From Gemmatimonadetes bacterium SCN 70-22 (GTDB lineage Bacteria; Gemmatimonadota; Gemmatimonadetes; Gemmatimonadales; Gemmatimonadaceae): DNA of 64,000 nt. Location of the stretch: positions 59,114-123,113 of the forward strand of contig MEDZ01000012.1 in assembly GCA_001724275.1 (NCBI GenBank). Direction: 5' to 3'. The position numbers were made by a program, and so were the translations under genes. Positions 54,494 to 62,803 of the stretch are shown in pieces (the first letter of the stretch is position 1; each line of letters starts with the position of its first letter). Under the pieces are notes generated by a model, which was not told where the DNA came from, made no database searches, and was given only the letters and a program-made list of their open reading frames with translations.

Positions 54494-54520
54494 ACTCCCG
54501 CCCGTACCTTCGGCGGGAGT
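54494..54520. terminator. 9-bp hairpin between ilvE and the HNH gene
   Basis: ACTCCCGCC (54494-54502) and GGCGGGAGT (54512-54520) pair exactly around a 9-nt loop. No U-run, so either a Rho-type or factor-aided end of the ilvE transcript or a structure in the leader of the HNH gene, whose TACCTT box lies in the loop. Confidence 0.45.
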
Positions 54521-54548
54521 TCGCATTCCTACCGTGAGGGAGGGCAGC

Positions 54549-55202
54549 GTGATTGTCGGTTGTCTCGCACTGAACGCCTCGTTCGAGCCGCTCACCATGG
54601 TTCCCCTGAAGCGCGCACTGCGCCTCGTGATCGACGGCAAGGCCGAGATCGTCGAGGCGGAGCAGGGACGCATCGTGCGCTCGGAGAAGCTGACCGTGCC
54701 GCGGCCCGCGGTCATCCGACTCACGAAGTTCATCCACGTCCCCCGCAGGTTCCGCCGCCAGGTGACCAACACCTTCCTCTTCGCGCGCGACCAGTACAAG
54801 TGCCAGTACTGTGGTCGGACGGGGGCGGAACTCAAGCCGCGCGAGGCGCTCACGCGCGATCACCTGATCCCGCTCTCGCGCGGTGGGCTCAATGAGTGGA
54901 CCAACGTCGTCACGGCCTGCTCTTCCTGCAACACGCGAAAGTCCAACCGGCTCCCGAGCGAGATCGGGATGTATCCGCTCCACGCCCCCGTCGAGCCCCA
55001 CTTCGTGCACCTGAGCTGGGCGGTGCGGCGCCTCACGCCGATCCAGGCGCGCTACATTCGCGTGTTCTACGGCGAGGCGACCCTGCACCAGCTGGAAGAG
55101 CTGGAGGCGCGCGCGCAGGCCAGGGCGCACGCCCACGGGCATCCCCACGGACCTGCGCATGCCCATCCGCATGCCCACCCACAGGGCCACGCCCACGGCT
55201 AG
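54549..55202 (+). CDS. HNH endonuclease with a histidine-rich tail
   Basis: 217 residues. It starts IVGCLALNASFEPLTMVPLK, followed by a helix-rich linker and the HNH core CQYCGRTG ... TRDHLIPLSRGG ... NVVTACSSCNTRKSNR (two CxxC pairs bracketing the His site). This is a widespread single-copy HNH type whose role is unknown, not obviously a restriction enzyme. The last 25 residues have His at almost every other position (AHAHGHPHGPAHAHPHAH), likely metal-binding. GTG 54549 has AGGGAGG at 5 bases. A GTTAGGC heptamer lies in the leader (54399). Confidence 0.85.
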   Translation: MIVGCLALNASFEPLTMVPLKRALRLVIDGKAEIVEAEQGRIVRSEKLTVPRPAVIRLTKFIHVPRRFRRQVTNTFLFARDQYKCQYCGRTGAELKPREALTRDHLIPLSRGGLNEWTNVVTACSSCNTRKSNRLPSEIGMYPLHAPVEPHFVHLSWAVRRLTPIQARYIRVFYGEATLHQLEELEARAQARAHAHGHPHGPAHAHPHAHPQGHAHG

Positions 55203-55258
55203 ACGTTCCAGCGCGCGGGGACCGGACGGGGCGCACCTGGCGGTGCGCCCCGCTGGCA

Positions 55259-55903
55259 TCAGGGGCGGAACGTCCGGCTGCGCGCCTGCAGCCGCCGCAT
55301 CTCGCCTCCCAGCACGCGCGCCAACAACGTGCGCATCCCACGTCCCACCGCCGTCCCGGGATTTCGCTCGCCCCGGACCGCCGGCTTGAGCTCCCCGCGC
55401 AGCCACCGCTCCACCTCGTCGAGGTCCGAGACCGACAGCATCTCCAGTTCGAGCGTGACGTTGTAGTACTGCAGCTTCCGCTCGCGCAGCGGGGCAATCG
55501 GGGCCCGCATGGGGCGCTCGACGTCGGCCACCACGTCGGCGAACCGCGAGAAGTGTCCGGTGGCCGTCGCCGAGTCGCGCACGACGCGCACCACGTCATA
55601 CTCCTGTCGCAATGCGTCGAATCGCACGAGGACGTCCCACTCCGCACGCCGCTGCAGCGCGTCGAAGAGCCCGCCCGACGTCCAGAGCTCGGCGCGGAAG
55701 TGGATCCGCGCGGGGAAGCCGTTGCGCAGCAGGTCGGTCACGTAGCGCTCGCTCAGCACGTTGCGCACGCGAACCGTCGGCCCTTCCTCGCCGAGCATCG
55801 CCCGCGACGGGAGCATGACCTCGAGGCGGGGACGTCCCTGCGCCGCGACGGGTCCCCCCGCCGCGGCCACCATGAACAGCACCAGCACGGACCGCCAGCG
55901 CAC
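55259..55903 (-). CDS. Secreted DUF4390-like protein
   Basis: 214 residues with a signal peptide (cleavage near GPVAAQG), then a beta-rich region with DVLVRFDALRQEYDVVR and a C-terminal segment LQYYNVTLELEMLSVSDLDEVERWLRGEL, the pattern of the DUF4390 family. In beta-proteobacteria that family sits next to ntrY/ntrX; here it also shares an operon with an NtrYX-like pair. Function unknown, probably periplasmic. GTG start at 55903, three bases after the stop of the outer-membrane gene. Confidence 0.7.
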   Translation of the reverse strand: MRWRSVLVLFMVAAAGGPVAAQGRPRLEVMLPSRAMLGEEGPTVRVRNVLSERYVTDLLRNGFPARIHFRAELWTSGGLFDALQRRAEWDVLVRFDALRQEYDVVRVVRDSATATGHFSRFADVVADVERPMRAPIAPLRERKLQYYNVTLELEMLSVSDLDEVERWLRGELKPAVRGERNPGTAVGRGMRTLLARVLGGEMRRLQARSRTFRP

Positions 55904-55906
55904 GTC

Positions 55907-57634
55907 CTAGAAGCGCGGCCGGAGCCGCACGAAGACGTTCACGGGCGTCGAGCGATCCGACAGCGACTTGGCCACGTATACCCCCACGTCATCCAGCACC
56001 AGCCCGAGGCCCACGTCGGTGCGGAACGTCGAGAGCGGAGGGAGCGAGCGCCTGCCGTACGACAGCCCGCCATCCTCCGCCCCCACCAGCCACCCACGCC
56101 CCGCGTCGGCGAACACCACCCACTGCGTTCCATGGCCCCACCCGGCCTTGCGGTACTCGCGCTCCTCGTCGAGCACCCCGAACGGGTCCAGCTGCAAGTC
56201 GCCCCGGAACTCGAGCTGCGCCATCGCGAAACGATCGCACTGTGCGGGCACGCCCACCGGGTAGCTCGTCCCCGGCACCGCGGGCGTGCTGCACTGCCAC
56301 ACGTCCGGGCTCCCCGCCGCGCGGCGGAAGTCGTAGCCGGCGAGCGTCCCCGGTCCGCCGACCGAGAACCGCCGCTGCAGGGGAAGGTCGTCCCCCGATA
56401 GCCACCCGCCCCCCACCAGCCGGAAGTTGAGCGATGCTTCCGGGGAGATGCGGTTGTAGCGACGCACGTCCACGAAGAGCCGGTCGTACACCGTCGCGCC
56501 GCCGAACGTCTGGTCGCGGGCGCCCGGAGTCGCCGTCCCGTAGTTGGTGATGCGCCCCGTTCCGTACTCGTAGTCCGCCAGGATGTACCACCCCCACCAC
56601 GGATTCCCCTCGTCGTTGCGCGTGTCGTAGCGGAACGTGGTGTTCACGAGGTGGAACCGCCCGTCGTCCAGCAGCGGGTTCTCGCGCCAGGGCTTGTCGT
56701 TCCGGAACAGCGTGAAGGGGTCGCGCGTGCGGCGGTCGCTCCAGCGCTGGTCCGAGTAGCTGACCGTGGCGTCGACGGTGGTGCCGCGGAAGAGCGAGGC
56801 GTACAGGCTCCCGCCGTGCCGGTCGTAGTAGTCGCGGAAGTCGCGGTGGAGGAAGAACGTCGCGAGGCCGACCTCCTCGTCCGTCAGGTGCCACGCTTCC
56901 ACGGGCTCCACGAGGTCGAAGAGTCGCCCGCCGAGGCGTACCCCCCGTCCCGTCCCGATGCGCACCTCGCCCTTGAGCGAGTGACCGATGTTCTCCGACT
57001 TCCACTCGAAGCCGTCGGCGCTTCGCCATACGCCGAAGGCGTCGATCCCGAGGCGCCCCCACCCGAACTCGCGCCCGATGGCGGGGCCGAGGAACACCGG
57101 GAGCCCCTCCACGCGGTTGTACGTCCGGGCCGAGACGAGGCGCAGCTCACTCCACCAGGAGTCGCGCCACCGGTCGCGCCGCCGCCACCACGACCCTTCC
57201 CGCTCCTCTCCGGCGGGGCGCGCGAGGCGATCGCCATCGCGCGCGTACTCGAGTCGTGCGCGATACGTCCTGATCTGTCCCCCGACCGTCGCCACGTCGC
57301 CCCCCACCACTCGCCCGCCCACCACCAGGATCTCGCTGTCCACCCGCGCCCCGGCCTGCAGGCGAACGTCCGCGTTCACCGCGACGATGCGTCCCGCGAC
57401 GTGCCCGGCGACGGTCAACGCGCCGCCGAGCACACCGACGTCGCCCGGCACCTCCCGTCCTGCGTCGATGGTGTAGGGGCCGTCGACGCGAAGCGTCGCC
57501 GGGGCATTCCACAGGCGCAGCACCTCGTCCGCCACCTCACGCGGGAGGACGCGTTCGTCGAGCACCCGCTGTCCCTGCGCGGGGGTGAGGGCGGCGGCAA
57601 GGGCCAGCCCCACCAACCTCCAGCGATGACGCAT
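55907..57634 (-). CDS. Outer membrane barrel protein with bactofilin-like N-terminal repeats
   Basis: 575 residues. Signal peptide (MRHRWRLVGLALAAALTPAQG), then a short left-handed-helix-like region with hexapeptide-like steps (GVLGGALTVAGHVAGRIVAV, ARVDSEILVVGGRVVGG) resembling a bactofilin or polymer-forming domain, then an Omp85-like barrel with GGPGTLAGYDFRRA as loop-6 motif and a terminal Phe (RLRPRF). The fold call for the barrel is good; the fusion of the two parts is unusual. The ATG 57634 has AGGAG at 5 bases. The operon with a two-component system suggests envelope-stress output, inferred only. Confidence 0.75.
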   Translation of the reverse strand: MRHRWRLVGLALAAALTPAQGQRVLDERVLPREVADEVLRLWNAPATLRVDGPYTIDAGREVPGDVGVLGGALTVAGHVAGRIVAVNADVRLQAGARVDSEILVVGGRVVGGDVATVGGQIRTYRARLEYARDGDRLARPAGEEREGSWWRRRDRWRDSWWSELRLVSARTYNRVEGLPVFLGPAIGREFGWGRLGIDAFGVWRSADGFEWKSENIGHSLKGEVRIGTGRGVRLGGRLFDLVEPVEAWHLTDEEVGLATFFLHRDFRDYYDRHGGSLYASLFRGTTVDATVSYSDQRWSDRRTRDPFTLFRNDKPWRENPLLDDGRFHLVNTTFRYDTRNDEGNPWWGWYILADYEYGTGRITNYGTATPGARDQTFGGATVYDRLFVDVRRYNRISPEASLNFRLVGGGWLSGDDLPLQRRFSVGGPGTLAGYDFRRAAGSPDVWQCSTPAVPGTSYPVGVPAQCDRFAMAQLEFRGDLQLDPFGVLDEEREYRKAGWGHGTQWVVFADAGRGWLVGAEDGGLSYGRRSLPPLSTFRTDVGLGLVLDDVGVYVAKSLSDRSTPVNVFVRLRPRF

Positions 57635-57772
57635 ATCGGCTCCTGGTGATGGCGACGGCCACCCCGGGGCCCGTCGCGTACCGTCCAGAACGATCTCACG
57701 CTGCACGCGGTGGCACAACGACTGCCACGCCCGTCGCCGGCCATCGATGCACGCTGCCGACCTGCCGGAATG

Positions 57773-59173
<1,401 letters not shown>

Positions 59174-59252
59174 GGCGCGTCGATGACAGGAAGCGTCAGG
59201 CGCGCCGCGGGAAACGGCCGACCGGTCAGGTGAGGCCTCCGTCGCGCCGTGG

Positions 59253-60005
59253 TCATGCGTCGCCCTGCCGCTTGGCCGGGAGCGCTTCCTTCCCCTCCTG
59301 CCGTGGCCACTGCTCCAACGGGTTGGGCGCGGGGAGGGCGCGCAGCTCGCCGATCACCTTGTTCGTGAAGCGCTGCCCTTCCGAGACGCGCTCCACCTCG
59401 ATGGCGATCGCCTCGATCGCCTGCTCGATGCGGTCCAGCCGCGGCTCGAGGCTCGACGGCGCCGCCGCCATGGCCTGTCCCCTCCGGTCCATGCGCCGGG
59501 CGAAGGCGCGCGCGATGGGCGCGCCGATGGCGATCAGGGCGACCGTGGCGAAGAAGGCGTAGGTGATGTCCACCGCCTTCTGCGGGATCATGTCGTTCGG
59601 GAGCACCGGGGGGAGCGCGATCTCGGGGGTCACCGTGGCGACGCCTAACGCATGGTCGAGCTGGCTTTGCAGCGACGTCAGCCGCTCCTGCGACTGCTCG
59701 ATCTGGCTGGTGATGGCCCGCTCGGCCGCGTTGGACGTCGTCCCCGTCAGCTGCGCGGTGAGCTTGTCGATGGCCGTCTTCTCGGCTTCGATCTGCCCGC
59801 GGAGGGCGTCGATCGTCGCCTGGGGGGCCGTCGACTGCACGGTGACCGCCTGGTTCGCCCCTTCGCGGGCCCCGCGAATCGCGTCGCGCACCGCCTGGCG
59901 CACGGCGTCCCGCGCCTCGTTGGGGAGTGCTTCGGTCCCCTGCCCGGCGAGCCCGGGAGCGCCGGCGAGGAAGCTGGTGAGGGCGTCGTCGAAGTGTGGG
60001 TGCAT
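59253..60005 (-). CDS. Membrane/coiled-coil protein, paralogue 1 of a tandem triplet
   Basis: 250 residues, not in a family I know. An N-terminal helical region with a coiled coil (about 60-118, IEAEKTAIDKLTAQL), one membrane helix (145-165), then the motif RLDRIEQAIEAIAIEVERVS (190-209) followed by EGQRF. The same motif ends the two upstream genes, so they are paralogues that differ in N-terminal length. Topology: N-terminus in periplasm or cytoplasm, C-terminal coiled coil on the other side. Sits between the NtrY-like kinase and its regulator, suggesting a role in that signalling pathway. Confidence 0.7.
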   Translation of the reverse strand: MHPHFDDALTSFLAGAPGLAGQGTEALPNEARDAVRQAVRDAIRGAREGANQAVTVQSTAPQATIDALRGQIEAEKTAIDKLTAQLTGTTSNAAERAITSQIEQSQERLTSLQSQLDHALGVATVTPEIALPPVLPNDMIPQKAVDITYAFFATVALIAIGAPIARAFARRMDRRGQAMAAAPSSLEPRLDRIEQAIEAIAIEVERVSEGQRFTNKVIGELRALPAPNPLEQWPRQEGKEALPAKRQGDA

Positions 60006-60020
60006 CGTCGGTTCTCCGGG

Positions 60021-60314
60021 TCAGCTCGACTGGTGCGGCGGGAGCGCGCGCTCGGACGGCGGCAGGCGTTCGGCCAGCACCTTGGCCGTGAAACGCTGCG
60101 ACTCCGACATGCGCTCGACCTCGATGGCGATCGCGTCGATCGCCTGTTCCATGCGCTGCAGGCGCAACTCCGTGTCGCCCCCCATGCCGAGGCGTTCCCG
60201 CTCGCGGGCGCTCGCCCGGCTCGCGATGGTCTTCACGACCGTGATGATCGTCCCGCTGATCGTCCCCAGCACCACGGCGGCCAGGGCGACGTCGGCTCCC
60301 GAAGTCAGCATCAT
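60021..60314 (-). CDS. Membrane/coiled-coil protein, paralogue 2 of a tandem triplet
   Basis: 97 residues: membrane helix (about 7-28), a basic stretch, then the triplet motif RLQRMEQAIDAIAIEVERMS (51-70) and ESQRF. Much shorter than paralogue 1, with no periplasmic coiled coil. ATG 60314 is followed by a second ATG at 60311. Intergenic distances of 12-15 bp between the three genes indicate one operon. Confidence 0.7.
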   Translation of the reverse strand: MMLTSGADVALAAVVLGTISGTIITVVKTIASRASARERERLGMGGDTELRLQRMEQAIDAIAIEVERMSESQRFTAKVLAERLPPSERALPPHQSS

Positions 60315-60327
60315 GCGGCGCGCCGGC

Positions 60328-60612
60328 TCACGGGGTGTGCCGCTCGCCGGGCGCAATGGCCGGCGCATCCTTGGCGCGCTCGGCCAGCAGCCTGGTCACG
60401 AAGCGCTGCCCCTCCGAGATCCGCTCGACCTCGACGGCGATGGCCTCGATAGCCGCCTCGATCCGCTCCAGGCGCAGGGAGGTCTCGCCGTTCGTCGGCA
60501 TCAGCGCCTCGCGATCCGCGCGCCGCATGCGCTCGCGATAGCGCAGCACCGAGGTGACGATCGTCGTGACCATCGCGAAGGCGCCCAACGGCACCAGGAC
60601 TTCAGGACCCAT
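60328..60612 (-). CDS. Membrane/coiled-coil protein, paralogue 3 of a tandem triplet
   Basis: 94 residues: membrane helix (about 4-23), linker, then RLERIEAAIEAIAVEVERIS (47-66) and EGQRF, the same motif as in the next two genes. The ATG shares one base with the TGA of the NtrY-like kinase (60612-60614), so kinase and protein are translationally coupled. Confidence 0.7.
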   Translation of the reverse strand: MGPEVLVPLGAFAMVTTIVTSVLRYRERMRRADREALMPTNGETSLRLERIEAAIEAIAVEVERISEGQRFVTRLLAERAKDAPAIAPGERHTP

Positions 60613-61892
60613 CACGCAACCTCGGGAGTGGAAGGGGAGACCGGGAGGATGAAGCGGATCGTCGTCCCGGTCCCAGGGGTGCTCTCGGCGCGCACGTCCC
60701 CATGATGCGCCAGAATCGTCTGGCGCGCGATAGCGAGTCCGAGCCCCGTCCCCCCCGCCTTGTGGGTGACGTAGGGGTCCCAGATGGTCGGCAGGAGCTC
60801 GGCTGCGATCCCCGTGCCGCTGTCGGTCACCGACACGCAAACCGCGGCACCACCGTCCATCGTCGCGCGCGCCACCCGCACGCGGATCGATCCCTGGCCG
60901 GCGCAGGCGTCGACGGCGTTGAGGAGGACGTTGCTCAGCGCCCGCTGCAGGGCATCGTGGTGTCCGTGCACCATGGGCACGGCGGGCTCGGCGTCCACGG
61001 TGAGGGTGATGCCCGGCGGGACCGACGCCTGCGCCGTATAACGTGCCAGCTCGGCCAGGTCCACGTCGGCCGCCGGTCCCGACGGGAGCCGGCCAAACTG
61101 TGAAAAGCTCCGCGCCAGCGCATCGAGCCGACGGGTCTCGCTCTCCAGGACGTCGAGTGCGTCCCGCTGCCCCTCGCTGGCATCGCGACGCAGGCGGGCG
61201 ATGGCGAACTGGATCGGGGTGAGCGGGTTCTTGATCTCGTGCGCGACGCGCTGGGCCGTCTCACGGTAGGCGCGAAGGCGCTCCGCCTCGAGGGCGCGCT
61301 CTCGTCCCACCGCCAATTCGCGGGCCATGGTCCGCATCCGGTCGCGAAGGACGGCGAATTCCGGCGCGCCGCGCGCCGGGACGCCCTCGGGGAGCGGTTC
61401 CCCGCGTTCGATGCGCCCCGTCCACCCCACCAGCTCGTCGAGGGGGCGGCTCATCTGGCGCGACAGGTGCCCCGCGACGCGCGACGCCGCGACCCAGAGA
61501 ATCGCCAGGGCGAGCAGGGCACTGACGACGATGACCGGCACGAGGCGGTTGGCCAGAAAGCTGAAGCGGCGGGCTTGCGTCACCGATTCCTCGAGTTCGA
61601 GTTCGTGCGTGCGCAGCGCACCTTCCTGAGCGGTGGTCAGCGGCGCCGCTCGGACCGCCGCGACGGCCCGCCGCCCCGATTCCGCCACCCGCTCCCATGC
61701 CGCGCTCCCCGATACCAGCGGCAACGCTCGCAGCGTCACCGCTCCCCACACGAGCGTCAACGCCAGCGCAGGGACGAAGGCGAACAGCGAGAGGATCGTG
61801 AAGAGCCGTGTGCGAAATCCGGGTGATCTCACGTACGGGGGGTGGGGGAGCGGGTTTCGCGAAAGGTACGCGGTCGGAGTCCCGGGGAGCAT
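60612..61892 (-). CDS. NtrY-like membrane sensor histidine kinase
   Basis: About 426 residues (406 if GTG 61832 is used). Membrane helix, a periplasmic segment, second membrane helix, HAMP domain with SRPLDELVGWTGRIERGEPL, HisKA with H218 in RVAHEIKNPLTPIQFAIARL and an ATPase domain with intact N-box VLLNAVDA, DSGTGI and GTGLGLA. The AHEIKNPLTPIQ site is the NtrY signature. Signals by phosphorylating the NtrX-like regulator downstream in the same operon; the stimulus is unknown. Confidence 0.9.
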   Translation of the reverse strand: MLPGTPTAYLSRNPLPHPPYVRSPGFRTRLFTILSLFAFVPALALTLVWGAVTLRALPLVSGSAAWERVAESGRRAVAAVRAAPLTTAQEGALRTHELELEESVTQARRFSFLANRLVPVIVVSALLALAILWVAASRVAGHLSRQMSRPLDELVGWTGRIERGEPLPEGVPARGAPEFAVLRDRMRTMARELAVGRERALEAERLRAYRETAQRVAHEIKNPLTPIQFAIARLRRDASEGQRDALDVLESETRRLDALARSFSQFGRLPSGPAADVDLAELARYTAQASVPPGITLTVDAEPAVPMVHGHHDALQRALSNVLLNAVDACAGQGSIRVRVARATMDGGAAVCVSVTDSGTGIAAELLPTIWDPYVTHKAGGTGLGLAIARQTILAHHGDVRAESTPGTGTTIRFILPVSPSTPEVA

Positions 61893-62004
61893 GGAGACAA
61901 TCACTCCCCGGCGGGAGGGTGCGCCCCTCGGCACCGCCACCACGCCGCGGCTTGCGCCCTCCGTACCCGCGGCTGCAGCATCGACGATCGGCCAAGCCGC
62001 CCTC

Positions 62005-62032
62005 CCGTCTCCCGTCCCCCGTCTCCCGTCTC
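62005..62032. repeat. Four CCGTCTC units upstream of the YjbQ gene
   Basis: The exact complement of the GAGACGG unit seen elsewhere (CCGTCTC, with one CCGTCCC), ending 1 bp before the ATG at 62034. Pyrimidine-rich on the coding strand. Confidence 0.85.
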
Positions 62033-62033
62033 C

Positions 62034-62456
62034 ATGCACACCCACACCACCTATCTCACCTTCACCACCCGCAAGCGCCACGAGATCATCGACATCACCG
62101 AGCGAGTCGAGGCGTGCCGTGCCGCCGCCGGGATCCGTGAGGGGTTCGTCCTCGTCTCGGCCATGCACATCTCCGCGTCCGTCTTCGTGAACGACCACGA
62201 GCCGGGACTCTGGAAGGACATCCTCGACTGGCTCGAGGAGCGCATCGCCCCCTGGAGCCCGGAGAGCTATCGCCACAACAGCGGGACGGGGGAAGACAAC
62301 GCCGCGGCTCACCTGCGCTCGCTCGCCGTTGGGCATGAGGTGATCGTCCCGGTGACCGACGGGCGACTCGACCTCGGCCCGTGGCAACGCGTGTTCTACG
62401 GGGAGTGGGACGGGGAGCGTCCCAAGCGGGTGATCATCAAGGCGATGGGGGTCTGA
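62034..62456 (+). CDS. YjbQ/UPF0047 family protein
   Basis: 140 residues. HEIIDITERVEA, FVLVSAMHISASVFVNDHE, the metal-site motif RHNSGTGEDNAAAHL and the C-terminal GPWQRVFYGEWDGERPKRV are family signatures. The members bind metal, and some have weak thiamine-phosphate synthase activity; the physiological role is unclear. Start ATG directly after a GAGACGG-type array. It diverges from the NtrY-like kinase. Confidence 0.93.
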   Translation: MHTHTTYLTFTTRKRHEIIDITERVEACRAAAGIREGFVLVSAMHISASVFVNDHEPGLWKDILDWLEERIAPWSPESYRHNSGTGEDNAAAHLRSLAVGHEVIVPVTDGRLDLGPWQRVFYGEWDGERPKRVIIKAMGV

Positions 62457-62803
62457 CGCCGCCGATCGGCCGGAAGTGCCGGGGGGGGTGGCACTCCACC
62501 CCTACGCTCCCATTAGATTTACGAGTCCAACGGTCGTGCCGGTGGGGTGGGGGAGCGGGTCATGTGAGCCCCGCACTGCCTGACGGGTACCGACGAGGTC
62601 GTGCGACATCGGTGTCTCCGCGTCGTCGTGGGGAGTCGGTGCGCGCGCGGCCCGTCACCCGGGGGACGGAGGCGCACGACGCGGGGAGTGGCCGCAGGGT
62701 CCCGACCGCCGGCGCCGGAGTCACTCGCCCGGTCCGCGACAGTGCGTGCCGGAGCGGCACCCAAACCAATGGGCGCCAAGGCGCCCGCACCCGTTCTGAC
62801 CAC
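62457..62803 (+). promoter_or_regulatory. Leader region of the NYN gene with TAGATT box and hairpins
   Basis: 347 bases with no convincing gene. TAGATT (62514-62519) is a likely -10 box, giving a leader of about 280 nt. Hairpins seen: GGGCGCC-AA-GGCGCCC (62770-62785) and GTGCC-5-GGCAC (62747-62761), close to the ATG at 62804. No known riboswitch or small RNA motif was recognised. A 68-residue plus frame (62601-62807) and a 134-residue minus frame overlap it, but neither looks coding. Confidence 0.4.
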
